A stretch of DNA of 64,000 nucleotides, from assembly GCA_031315865.1 (NCBI GenBank), contig JALDRJ010000002.1, positions 3,012,001-3,076,000 of the forward strand, in the 5' to 3' direction. The notes under the pieces are model-generated. The model was not told the origin of the DNA. It made no database searches and saw only the letters and a list, made by a program, of their open reading frames with translations. This DNA comes from Nitrospirales bacterium (lineage in GTDB: Bacteria; Nitrospirota; Nitrospiria; Nitrospirales; UBA8639). Each line of letters opens with the position of its first letter. The first letter of the stretch is position 1. The translations under genes were made by a program, and so were the position numbers. Shown here in pieces: positions 19,728-27,925 of this stretch.

Positions 19728-19916
19728 GTCGTCTCAACTAGGCTCTTAGTGCGTATCATTTCGACGAGACGAACGGCCGCGTTTCTTTTCTCCTCATCCA
19801 TTCGGGTAAGAAACGCAGCCGTCTTCGTTTCGCGCTATCATTATCTGCTGACGACTTTCTTCGGCTATCTGGTCTTGTGGACGATGGCAACAAGGGCCAA
19901 TGTATCGAAAATTATC

Positions 19917-21344
19917 TTATTTGGCTAGTGTTCGAATGTAATGAATGAGTTGCCAAATTTGATCATCAGGCATTCCGGCAAACGCCATCATACCTGTCCC
20001 GGGCGATCCATTCTTGATAATCCAGAACATTTGTCCATCAGAAATGTCTTTCATGGTTTCTCCACACGTAAAGTTTCGTGGATGTGGGTTTAAGGCTGCG
20101 CCCATCGGGCCATTCCCATCGCCCGCTTCCCCATGGCATTGTTTACAGGCTAATGGAGTCGCTGTTTCCTGGAACAGAGTTTTTCCCGCTTTCACGTTCG
20201 CCGGAGAGGGCTTCAGTGGATTCGTCATTTTGCGGAATTTTCCAGGAGCTTGTTTCGTCTGACGCGGTTGTGGGCACACGCCTGACACGCTTGCGTTGCC
20301 TCCTGTCGCCGCAACTTGCTGCCCGCCCTTAAACGTCGCCTTCAAATAGGCAATCACGTCCGCCACTCCCTGTTGGCCAATCGTCAGTCCCCAATACGGC
20401 ATGCTGGGTGACTTCCCGACACTACGGCCTCCATGATAAATCACGTTGTAGAGGTACTCCATCGGAAGTTTATCGAATGGTATATTGGCATGGACGGCTG
20501 GCTTCGGACTTAAGCCTGAGGCTGCCGGGCCATCACCTTTTCCAGTGGCTCCGTGACATTGCGAGCAATATTCTTTGTACAGAACTTTTCCACGGTCTAC
20601 GCTTGCATTCGTGAATTCCTGGCTTTTCCATGGTTCATAATATGTGAAATCTTTCACGCCTAACGTCATCAGATATCCGATGACGCTTCGCAATTGCGGT
20701 TCCGTCGCGTCGGCCAAAAACTCTCCACTGTGTGGGGTAAAGTCTTGCGGGTTAATCCCAAAACGGAACAACCAGTCTTTATCGTATCGATTGCCGGAAT
20801 CGGCAAGATCGACACTTTGCGGTCCTCCGACCAGTTGCCCATTTTCTTCGATCGTGTGGCATCCGATGCAGGCATGTTCTTTGTAGATAAATGCTCCGTC
20901 TTTTACGTCCTTCTTCGTGACTTTCGTGACATCGAACGTGCCGACCGTCACGCGGGAATCTTTCAGATTTTTTTCGAAATAGTCGGCGATGGCTTCGGCT
21001 TCCTCGTGCGAGACGGCGATATGTGTGTCCGGCTTTTCTGACAGGTCCCATCGATACCCCTTCGCGTATAACATGGGTTCTTTGCCGGTCAGCCAGCGAA
21101 TGAGCCAATCACGCTGATATTTACTCCCTCCCCACATCAAGTCGGGGGCTTTGAGATCAAAACGGCTTTCGGGTTCACCTTGAAACTTGTGACAAGTGGA
21201 ACAGAGGTTGTTGACGAGTGTTTTCCCATCGTGTTCTGTACTTCCCAAACTGAGAGTGGGGCTGAAAAGGATGGCGGAAATAACCATCAATCCGATAGGC
21301 CAAGCCGAAAATGAATGACGAACCTTTCGCATCGTATGAAACAT
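19917..21344 (-). CDS. Tetraheme periplasmic cytochrome c, four-domain
   Basis: Exported electron carrier of 475 residues with four separate CxxCH heme sites: CSTCH, CIGCH, CSQCH and CKQCH. The ATG at 21344 follows AAAGGAGG by 8 bases. A signal peptide (PIGLMVISAILFSPTLSLG) comes first. The N-terminal half, with two hemes, is clearly paralogous to the diheme cytochrome at 23387-24040: both share the pattern APDLxWxGxKY, WLxRWL, and NPxDFxPxSG. The C-terminal half adds two classical cytochrome c domains with GDGP-type loops. It lies downstream of the CoA-disulfide reductase gene, but a 295-bp gap with a Crp-like site suggests its own promoter. Partner unknown. Confidence 0.9.
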   Translation of the reverse strand: MFHTMRKVRHSFSAWPIGLMVISAILFSPTLSLGSTEHDGKTLVNNLCSTCHKFQGEPESRFDLKAPDLMWGGSKYQRDWLIRWLTGKEPMLYAKGYRWDLSEKPDTHIAVSHEEAEAIADYFEKNLKDSRVTVGTFDVTKVTKKDVKDGAFIYKEHACIGCHTIEENGQLVGGPQSVDLADSGNRYDKDWLFRFGINPQDFTPHSGEFLADATEPQLRSVIGYLMTLGVKDFTYYEPWKSQEFTNASVDRGKVLYKEYCSQCHGATGKGDGPAASGLSPKPAVHANIPFDKLPMEYLYNVIYHGGRSVGKSPSMPYWGLTIGQQGVADVIAYLKATFKGGQQVAATGGNASVSGVCPQPRQTKQAPGKFRKMTNPLKPSPANVKAGKTLFQETATPLACKQCHGEAGDGNGPMGAALNPHPRNFTCGETMKDISDGQMFWIIKNGSPGTGMMAFAGMPDDQIWQLIHYIRTLAK

Positions 21345-21438
21345 CGTACCAGCCTCCTTTAAAGCAAAATGTTCATGGAATGATTGTTTTTACTGAGCAA
21401 AGTCATACAGTATTTTGGGGTCGTCGTAGCCTGGGCCA

Positions 21439-21454
21439 TGTGAGATGTCTCACA
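21439..21454. promoter_or_regulatory. Perfect Crp-type binding site upstream of the tetraheme cytochrome
   Basis: TGTGAGATGTCTCACA matches the Crp consensus TGTGA-N6-TCACA in every fixed position and its inverted arms run to 7 bp. Its centre lies about 102 bp before the cytochrome ATG at 21344 (minus). A weak -10 (AATACT on the minus strand, 21409-21414) would put the start about 44 bp from the site centre, near the usual class II distance. A Crp/Fnr-family regulator is encoded at 50110-50808, but its HTH need not read this site. Confidence 0.6.
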
Positions 21455-21639
21455 ATTCTTCGCTTAGTCGACGTACCCAAGAATTACCAAATTCGGCGCC
21501 TAAAAGTATATGACGCGTCCTGAACCGGAAAAGATCGTACGATATGTGGTGACTCTCCCCTAAAACGAGACCGGGAATGATTGCTGTGAAACGCATCTTC
21601 ATGGAATTGTCCTCTGTAACGTTTGCGTTCATTTCTCAC

Positions 21640-23334
21640 TCATTTAAGGGACAGATTTTTCTTGTTCTTCTCATCGTTCGGTTGTTGAGTCAGAGGGTAA
21701 CTCAATAGACCTCCTGTAAGGTTATAGACATGTTCGAACCCATGTTGCAGGAGAATGCGGCATGCCAGGTATCCGCGCAGCCCGACGCGGCAGTAGACGA
21801 TCGTTTCCTTGCTCTGGTCTAAGTCGTCAAGATGCTCGCGGAGATTATCAACGGGTATCAGTTGTGCGTGAGGAAGATGTTCTTCGTCAAATTCATGAGG
21901 ACTGCGTACATCGAGAAGCTGGATGTCCTGATTGGCTTCAAGTTTGCGTTGCAGGGCCTGAGTCGTGATGGTCTGCACTTCACCCCGTAACGTATTGGAG
22001 GCCACGAATCCCGCCATAATGACAGGACCTTTGGCGGAATTAAATTGCGGGGCATAGGCCAAATCTAAATTTTCCAAATCTTTAACCGTCATGTTCGCCG
22101 TCAGCGCGGTCGCCAGCACATCTATCCGTTTATCCACCCCCTGCTCGCCAATCGCTTGAGCCCCCAGGAGTCTTCCAGTTTTGTGTTCAACAACCAGTTT
22201 GATATGAAGTTGTTCTGCGCCGGGGTAATACCCTGCATGATCGAGGGGATGGGTAACAGAGGCAAAATACTCAAATCCGTGAGCCTTTGCGTCCTTCTCC
22301 GCTAATCCTGTTTTCGCGGCGATGATTCCCATGGTCTCAACAATCGCTGTACCCAAAGCTCCTGGAAAGCGCAAATCACCACCCGCGGCATTGGCTCCCG
22401 CCACGCGGCCTTGTTTATTAGCCGGACCTGCCAGCGGAATGCGAGTGGGGATGCCAGTGACGAGATGTCGAACTTCAACGGCGTCGCCTGCCGCGTAGAT
22501 ATCGGCGTCTGAAGTTTGCTGACGATCGTCGACGACGATTCCTCCCGCATCACCGATCTTCAACCCCGCTGTGCGTGCGAGCGTGAGTTCTGGGCGCACT
22601 CCAATCGACAAAATGGCGAGATCCATCGAAAGTCGACGTCCACTCTGCAGTTCTGCTTCGAAGGCTATGCCATTCTGACACCGAAAGGCTTTGATCCCAT
22701 CGCCCTCGATGAGACGCAGGCCTCTTTCGCACAGATGTGAAGACACCAGCATGGCCATATCGGGGTCAAATGGAAGCAGAATTTGATCGGCCATCTCGAC
22801 GACCGTGACGTCCATGTTGAGGTTTTTTAATGCTTCAGCCGTCTCCAGGCCGATGAACCCCCCTCCAACAACGATCACCTGTTTGGATGCAGATTTTTCC
22901 AAATATCGTTTGATCGCGTCTGAGTCAGGAACCGTCTTCACGGTAAAGATGTTCTTCGCGTCAATGCCTGGCAGGGGAGGGACGATCGCGCCTGCGCCAG
23001 GAGACAAGATGAGCTTGTCGTAGGACTCGGAAAAGAGCGTTCCCGTTGTGATGTCTTTGACGTTCACCAGCTTTTGATCGCGGTCGATACTCAACACCTC
23101 ATGTCGAACACGGACGGCGACACGAAAGCGTTTCCAAAAACTCTCTGGCGTTTGAAGCAAGAGGTCATCACGATCGGAAATAGTTCCTCCGACGTAGTAA
23201 GGTAAGCCACAGTTTGCGAAGGAAATAAACGGACCACGCTCAAACAGGACGATTGTCGCGGCTTCATTGGTGCGACGGGCTTTTGCTGAAGCGCTCGCGC
23301 CACCCGCAACGCCACCGATAATGACGATTTTCAT
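21640..23334 (-). CDS. CoA-disulfide reductase fused to a rhodanese domain (CoADR-RHD)
   Basis: Flavoprotein of 564 residues expected to reduce CoA disulfide, CoA persulfide or polysulfide with NAD(P)H. It opens with the FAD-binding GGVAGGASASAKARR; the single active Cys is Cys42 in FANCGLPYYVGG; a second nucleotide fold starts at VIVVGGGFIGLETAEAL; and the dimerisation domain follows. From about 455 to the end lies a rhodanese module with its loop Cys515 in YCRVGLRGY. This fusion is known from Npsr/CoADR-RHD enzymes of sulfur-using microbes. It starts 52 bp after the diheme cytochrome stop, in the kinase-cytochrome run, so a role in sulfane-sulfur handling or redox detoxification is likely. 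Exact substrate is not settled. Confidence 0.9.
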   Translation of the reverse strand: MKIVIIGGVAGGASASAKARRTNEAATIVLFERGPFISFANCGLPYYVGGTISDRDDLLLQTPESFWKRFRVAVRVRHEVLSIDRDQKLVNVKDITTGTLFSESYDKLILSPGAGAIVPPLPGIDAKNIFTVKTVPDSDAIKRYLEKSASKQVIVVGGGFIGLETAEALKNLNMDVTVVEMADQILLPFDPDMAMLVSSHLCERGLRLIEGDGIKAFRCQNGIAFEAELQSGRRLSMDLAILSIGVRPELTLARTAGLKIGDAGGIVVDDRQQTSDADIYAAGDAVEVRHLVTGIPTRIPLAGPANKQGRVAGANAAGGDLRFPGALGTAIVETMGIIAAKTGLAEKDAKAHGFEYFASVTHPLDHAGYYPGAEQLHIKLVVEHKTGRLLGAQAIGEQGVDKRIDVLATALTANMTVKDLENLDLAYAPQFNSAKGPVIMAGFVASNTLRGEVQTITTQALQRKLEANQDIQLLDVRSPHEFDEEHLPHAQLIPVDNLREHLDDLDQSKETIVYCRVGLRGYLACRILLQHGFEHVYNLTGGLLSYPLTQQPNDEKNKKNLSLK

Positions 23335-23386
23335 AATGCGTCTGCGTCCTGAAATAGCATGGCGTTGTTAATAGGCGATTTCGTGG

Positions 23387-24040
23387 TTATTGAAAGGTCA
23401 TCATATAGGCCGTGATGGCGTAAATATCTTCTTCCGGAAGAGGCGGCTTGGGAATATAGGCTCCGCTATCAGGAACGAAATCATCCGGATTGAGATTGAA
23501 TCGGTAAACCCAATCGCCCTTGAGGCGACTCCCCATGGCCAAGAGCGACGTACTGGATTTGCCACCCGTATACCCTCGGCGGTTTTTGGCCGGAGTCCAG
23601 TGACAGTTGGCGCAGGCATGTTCCTGGTATAACTGCTTTCCTCTCGAAATTTGCTCAGCGGTGCCGGGTTTGACTTTTCCCTGTGCAATCCGTGGATCTG
23701 TGAGTTTTGACAAATATTGAGCGACGGCTTGAGCCTTGTCGGCTGAAAGAGCGAGGTGGGGATTTTTCCGCTTCGGATTAGAATCGTACCCAAGCGGATA
23801 GAGCTTTTGTTTGGGATTTTGCAACCATCGTACGAGCCATGCCTGGTTGTATTTATTCCCGGCCCAGGTAAGATCAGGAGCGAGTTTGTTCCTTCTCGCC
23901 GTCGGGGTTCCCTCGATTCGATGACAGGCGGTGCAGGTGGACTGGACAAGACGTTCGCCAGAATCCTCGGCGAATGCCGTTCCGCCTAATCCGTTGAAGA
24001 AGCCAATGGCAATGATGATTCCACGAATGATGTTGGTCAT
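23387..24040 (-). CDS. Diheme periplasmic cytochrome c
   Basis: Exported protein of 217 residues with a signal peptide (IIRGIIIAIGFFNGLGGTAFA) and two heme sites, CTACH and CANCH. It is collinear with the N-terminal half of the tetraheme cytochrome at 19917-21344: shared stretches include APDLTWAGNKYNQAWLVRWL against APDLMWGGSKYQRDWLIRWL, and NPDDFVPDSG against NPQDFTPHSG. The ATG overlaps the histidine kinase stop by 4 bases (ATGA), so translation is coupled to the sensor gene, an unusual pairing that suggests the cytochrome is part of the response output or the sensed pathway. Function unknown. Confidence 0.88.
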   Translation of the reverse strand: MTNIIRGIIIAIGFFNGLGGTAFAEDSGERLVQSTCTACHRIEGTPTARRNKLAPDLTWAGNKYNQAWLVRWLQNPKQKLYPLGYDSNPKRKNPHLALSADKAQAVAQYLSKLTDPRIAQGKVKPGTAEQISRGKQLYQEHACANCHWTPAKNRRGYTGGKSSTSLLAMGSRLKGDWVYRFNLNPDDFVPDSGAYIPKPPLPEEDIYAITAYMMTFQ

Positions 24041-25638
24041 GGAGCTGGTGTCCCTGTTGTTTCTTGTTCACCTTGTCCTGCTTCTGATGTACTGACGTGT
24101 GTTACCGGTTTGGGTCTCTTCATGGGAATCGTCATATGAAATGAGGTGCCGACATTTTCCTCACTTTCAACCCGGATGGTTCCCTGATGGACATCGATGA
24201 CATCCTTGACGATCTTGGTTCCTAATCCTGTTCCGCCAACTTTTGTACTGATGGCGTTTTTGGTGAATAGCCGGTCTCGAACCTCTGGAGGCATGCCTTT
24301 GCCTGTATCGGCGACCGTGAGTTCCAGTGTCTCGCCGTTCGGGCTCACTGAGCCTTTGATCGTGACGGAGCCGCCGGAAGGGACTTCGGGAATGGCATTC
24401 CCGATCAAATTGTAGAGAGCGGCAAAGAGCCGTCGCTCGTCAGCTTCGATGACCGGTAACTGTTCGATACCGTTGGTGAGAAGACGGACATCCCGTTCTT
24501 TCGCGGAAATCTGGAGAGATTTGAGGACCCCTTTGATCACTTCATTGACATGGCAAGGTGCGAAATGGGGTTCGCTGGTCACACCCTTGACGGCATCGGC
24601 AATTTCACGCACACGGTCTTGGATTCGTCGGGCATTCGAAGTAATCATTTCCGTCAGCTCTTTACAGGTCTTCTCACTCGTATGCTTTTTTGCCGCCATC
24701 GTGCTCGCGTCCATCGCGAAGATTTCCGTGAGTTCATCTTGCAGAAGACTGGTCCCTGTGATGACGGGCATGAGCATGTTTTTAATGTCATGTCCGACAT
24801 TCCCGAGCACGCGGGTCACCTCGGCCAGCTTGGCAGCTTCCAGGAGTTTTGCGGCCAGACGTTTTTGCTCGGTAATATCCTGAAATGTGACGACTGCTCC
24901 GATTAATTGACCCGCCTCATTCCGAAGAGGAGTGCTGCAATACTGGGCAGAAAAACTGCTTCCATCCCTGCGCCAAAACCTCTCATCGGTTCCCCTGTGG
25001 ACTCTGCCGTCTTTATAGGCTCCATAAATGGGACATTCCTCGTGCGGGTATGGGCTGCCGTCCTCTCGAGTATGGTGCCACAAGGAGTGGCTGGCCTGTC
25101 CCAATAGTTCGTCGGCTGAGTATCCGAGCATAACTGCCGCGGCTGGATTGACGAAGGTATGCCGTCCCTCGAGATCCAGACCGAAAATACCCTCTCCTGC
25201 AGAATTGAGGATATATTCATTTTGTCGTCGAAGGTCTGTGATCGTTTGTTCGGCTACTCGACGGCTCGTGATGTCTCGAAATGTCACGACCGCTCCAGTA
25301 CTGTTTCCGGAGTCATCGAGAATGGGCGTGCTGGTATATTCCACGGGAAACGATGTGCCGTCCTTTCGCCAGAACACCTCCGTATCGCCATGGTGAACGC
25401 GTCCAACTTTGTAGGCCCCATAAACAGGGCATTCTGTATCAGGGTAAGGAGAGCCGTCTGCATGGGTATGGTGCCACAAGTCATGACTGGCGTGTCCGAT
25501 CAGCTCATCTTCGGTGAACCCAAGCATTCTTGTTGCCGCCGGATTCACGAAGGTATGTCGTCCTTCCAGGTCAAGCCCCAAAATGCCTTCTCCGGCAGCA
25601 TTCAATATTAAGCCATTAAGATTCTTCGTATCGCTCAA
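24037..25638 (-). CDS. Soluble PAS-PAS sensor histidine kinase
   Basis: Cytoplasmic sensor kinase of 533 residues with no membrane span. Two adjacent PAS domains (about 5-130 and 135-260) are so alike that they must be a recent internal duplication: both contain GLDLEGRHTFVNPAA, LWHHT, DGSPYP, ECP and YGAYK followed by GRVH. The kinase core has the phosphoacceptor in LGNVGHDIKNML, the N box in NLIGNAIPEV, and ATP-lid motifs VADTGKGMP and GGTGLGTKIV. The response regulator gene lies 118 bp upstream on the same strand; the diheme cytochrome overlaps the stop. PAS ligands (heme, flavin or none) cannot be told from sequence. Confidence 0.92.
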   Translation of the reverse strand: MSDTKNLNGLILNAAGEGILGLDLEGRHTFVNPAATRMLGFTEDELIGHASHDLWHHTHADGSPYPDTECPVYGAYKVGRVHHGDTEVFWRKDGTSFPVEYTSTPILDDSGNSTGAVVTFRDITSRRVAEQTITDLRRQNEYILNSAGEGIFGLDLEGRHTFVNPAAAVMLGYSADELLGQASHSLWHHTREDGSPYPHEECPIYGAYKDGRVHRGTDERFWRRDGSSFSAQYCSTPLRNEAGQLIGAVVTFQDITEQKRLAAKLLEAAKLAEVTRVLGNVGHDIKNMLMPVITGTSLLQDELTEIFAMDASTMAAKKHTSEKTCKELTEMITSNARRIQDRVREIADAVKGVTSEPHFAPCHVNEVIKGVLKSLQISAKERDVRLLTNGIEQLPVIEADERRLFAALYNLIGNAIPEVPSGGSVTIKGSVSPNGETLELTVADTGKGMPPEVRDRLFTKNAISTKVGGTGLGTKIVKDVIDVHQGTIRVESEENVGTSFHMTIPMKRPKPVTHVSTSEAGQGEQETTGTPAP

Positions 25639-25756
25639 GTTCCAACTCCCTTCGTGAAAATATGGCCTGGGACATTACAATCGTGTCCTCCAGATAAATG
25701 ATTCAACTAGGCGCTGCGTAAACTGTTCAGTTAACGCAGGGCCATAGCTCCATGGG

Positions 25757-26203
25757 TTAAGGACGTTTGGCTTCTCGCTGCGCCATGGCCTTCGCTACTG
25801 ATGCTAAGAGCTTCTCCTTGTCGACCGGTTTGACCAGATAGTCGACGAGTCCTTGCTTGATCAGTTCAGTCGCAGATTCCAGGTTTGGATATCCAGTCAT
25901 GACAATCAGGGAGACACTTGGAAACTCTTTTTGAAAAAACTGAATGGCTTCCAGTCCATTGACTTTCGGCATATTGATGTCTGTGACAATGACGCTAAGC
26001 AGCAATGGGTTTTCACCGCTCCTCGTCCGTTCAATCGCTTCCTCTCCGTTGGCGGCTTCGATCACGGTATATCCAACTTTTTCAAGGGCCATCCTGGCGA
26101 CTTTTCGCACATCCGCTTCATCATCAACCACAAGCACTAATCCTTCAGACGCTTGCCCTCCAAACATTCCTGCTGTCATGGTGTGCCCCTGTTCAACTGA
26201 CAT
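25757..26203 (-). CDS. Single-domain response regulator (CheY-like receiver)
   Basis: Receiver protein of about 148 residues without output domain, probably taking phosphate from the PAS-PAS kinase encoded next. The frame runs from 26311, but the ATG at 26203 follows GGAGGT by 5 bases and opens MSVEQGHT. Acidic pocket LVVDDEADVR, phosphoacceptor Asp75 in VTDINMP, Thr in MTGYP, and Lys in LVKPVDKE are all present. A sigma-54 promoter pattern lies 73-89 bp upstream. Lacking an output domain, it must act by protein contact or as part of a phosphorelay. Confidence 0.9.
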   Translation of the reverse strand: MSVEQGHTMTAGMFGGQASEGLVLVVDDEADVRKVARMALEKVGYTVIEAANGEEAIERTRSGENPLLLSVIVTDINMPKVNGLEAIQFFQKEFPSVSLIVMTGYPNLESATELIKQGLVDYLVKPVDKEKLLASVAKAMAQREAKRP

Positions 26204-26275
26204 GAACGACCTCCTCGCTGAAAATGTTGTTTGTGAATGAAACTTACCGTTTTTTCTTCTCTGTGGTCTTGAACT

Positions 26276-26292
26276 AGCAATGAAAGTGCCAA
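26276..26292 (-). promoter_or_regulatory. Sigma-54 (-24/-12) promoter for the response regulator/kinase/cytochrome run
   Basis: On the minus strand the site reads TTGGCAC-TTTCA-TTGCT, an exact match to the core consensus with the GG-to-GC distance of 12. The predicted start is near 26265, giving a 62-base leader before the ATG at 26203. A GTTAA array lies at about -121 to -159, an enhancer-like distance. The same 12 fixed bases recur at 29658 (minus) and 43829 (plus). Confidence 0.75.
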
Positions 26293-26385
26293 CTGTCGTT
26301 ATGACTGGCAAGATGAAGTAAGGGGCATTTTTTCAAGGCATTTTCTCATCTTCGGGTACAAGCTTCTTAATGACTGCTGCGTCGA

Positions 26386-26424
26386 GTTAATTCAATACGT
26401 TAAATGTTACGTTAACGCGTTAAC
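26386..26424. promoter_or_regulatory. GTTAA repeat array with a 14-bp palindrome, probable enhancer site
   Basis: GTTAA occurs at 26386, 26399, 26411 and 26419, with a near copy GTTAC at 26406. The last two are the arms' core of the perfect palindrome GTTAACGCGTTAAC (26411-26424). The array lies about 120-160 bases upstream of the predicted sigma-54 start, as expected for activator binding. The remaining part of 26204-26515 holds no gene. Confidence 0.5.
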
Positions 26425-26515
26425 CATAAGAGAGGCAGGAGGCGTGAAAGGGGATTAGGGTATGTGATAGCGCATGCTGTTGGGTTCTTCTAGGATGAAC
26501 GGATGTTCGTTTTTA

Positions 26516-27466
26516 TTATCCTGGACTATGAGCTGTTTGAGCTTCGTGCGAGAATTTTGGACTTTTGACCGTCATCACCGGTATGGATGAGTGACGCAAA
26601 ACCGCAGTCGTGACACTACCCATGATTAAACGTCGTAAGCCTTGCCGTCCATGCGTACCCATGACAATGAGGTCAGCCCCTACGTCCTTTGCCGATTGAA
26701 CAATGGCTTCAGGTATCGGTTTGGTTTTGATCAGATAGTTGGCCGTGAGTCCCTGTCGAGTCATCGCCTCCGTGAGCTGGGTGATGCGCTGTGTGACATG
26801 TTCCCGGTGTTGACGATCTTCAACGGGATGACTCAAGGTGAAATCTAAACTATATGAAAGCGGTTCCAACACATGCATTAAGGTGATGGATGCATCCACG
26901 TGTTTTTCCAGATTGTCAACATATTCGTATGCATCGAGAGAACAATCTGAAAAGTCGACGGGAAGAAGGATGTGGCGCGGGGTGACGTCAGCGGCAGTCA
27001 TGTGTTGTGTTTCCATATTGCTGATATCCCGAACGCTCAAGACAGGACAAGGGGCCTGGTGGATAACGCGTTCCGCAACGCTTCCCATCATGACGCGATC
27101 AAATCCCGTCCATCCATGTGTACCGGTGACAATCAGATCGGCTTGCGATGAGAGTGCGAATTGTGTGATTTGATCCGCCTGGCTGCCTGCCAAGAGATGA
27201 GACTGTACGTCAGAAAGAGTTTTTTTGGCTTCGAGGACGAGAGAGGCCAGTTTGGCTTGTGCTGCTTTTTTCTGCTCCTGAATATAGAGATTTGCGACCG
27301 TTGAATCTAAGTCGACTTCATGTAGGACGGACAGCACATGCACGATGTCGATAGCCGCATCGCACATATTCGCCCACGTCAGGGCGATGTGCAAGGTGCG
27401 AGAAGACGAGGCGGAAAAATCTGTCGCGAACACTATACGGCGAATGTGGTGTTTCATGGCATGCAC
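26516..27466 (-). CDS. Tandem universal stress protein (Usp copy 2)
   Basis: Two fused UspA domains in 316 residues. Both nucleotide loops are complete: GTHGWTGFDRVMMGS in the first half and GTHGRQGLRRLIMGS in the second, so both halves may bind ATP, unlike copies 1 and 3. Domain starts are RRIVFATDFSASS and RHILLPVDFSDCS. The start is either 27466 or the Met three codons on; neither has a strong ribosome site. It follows the cupredoxin gene by 30 bp on the same strand and is probably expressed with it. The C-terminal tail (after VMTVKSP) is short and polar. Confidence 0.9.
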   Translation of the reverse strand: MHAMKHHIRRIVFATDFSASSSRTLHIALTWANMCDAAIDIVHVLSVLHEVDLDSTVANLYIQEQKKAAQAKLASLVLEAKKTLSDVQSHLLAGSQADQITQFALSSQADLIVTGTHGWTGFDRVMMGSVAERVIHQAPCPVLSVRDISNMETQHMTAADVTPRHILLPVDFSDCSLDAYEYVDNLEKHVDASITLMHVLEPLSYSLDFTLSHPVEDRQHREHVTQRITQLTEAMTRQGLTANYLIKTKPIPEAIVQSAKDVGADLIVMGTHGRQGLRRLIMGSVTTAVLRHSSIPVMTVKSPKFSHEAQTAHSPG

Positions 27467-27496
27467 GTCTTCAGTCGTCTGCCCCCTGCCAGGCGT

Positions 27497-27925
27497 TTAC
27501 ACAGTTCCCGCGCTTAATAAAAGGATTTCGCCTTTCATGTCAGGGTGAATGGAACACTGAAATTCATATCGTCCCGACTCTCGGATCACAAAACGAAAGG
27601 TCACCTCATGGTCAGGCTCGATGAATGCGCCGCCGACATCATTGCCGTAAGCCAGAACCCCGGCGCTTTCGACTTGTGTGTTGGTATGCTTGAAAATTGA
27701 TGAACCAAAATCATGTCGGACCGTGTCTTCGTTCGTCACATGAATAACGGTGTGGGCATGTAGTTGAAGCGGCGTTTGTGTGGCTCTGAATTCGAAGTCC
27801 GTAATCTTCACATCGACACGTTGTTCGGGTTGCGCGCCGGTGGGAGAGAAGACGCCCATGCTTAATACGACGGCCGTGAGCATTCCGCCGACAATCATTC
27901 TCGTTGAGGTGTGTAGTCCGATCAT
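27497..27925 (-). CDS. Periplasmic cupredoxin (type 1 copper protein)
   Basis: Small exported blue-copper protein of 142 residues, a likely electron carrier. The frame is open from 28030, but the GAGGAGG site just before the paired ATGs at 27928 and 27925 sets the start; 27925 has the better spacing. The signal peptide is MIVGGMLTAVVLSMGVFS. Copper ligands are visible: His71 (VRHDFG) and the C-terminal loop Cys124-x2-His127-x2-Met130 in QCSIHPDM. The short Cys-His-Met loop resembles plastocyanin/amicyanin-type proteins. It heads a two-gene unit with Usp copy 2, an unusual pairing. Redox partner unknown; cytochromes and the multicopper oxidase in the window are possible ones. Confidence 0.85.
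   Translation of the reverse strand: MIGLHTSTRMIVGGMLTAVVLSMGVFSPTGAQPEQRVDVKITDFEFRATQTPLQLHAHTVIHVTNEDTVRHDFGSSIFKHTNTQVESAGVLAYGNDVGGAFIEPDHEVTFRFVIRESGRYEFQCSIHPDMKGEILLLSAGTV

Noticed and set aside
20643-20658. TGTGA-N6-TCACG, Crp-like
   Set aside because: Lies deep inside the tetraheme cytochrome coding region with one mismatch; likely chance.
21450-21632. 60-codon minus frame after the CoA-disulfide reductase
   Set aside because: No ribosome site or family likeness, overlaps the Crp-type site; treated as non-coding.
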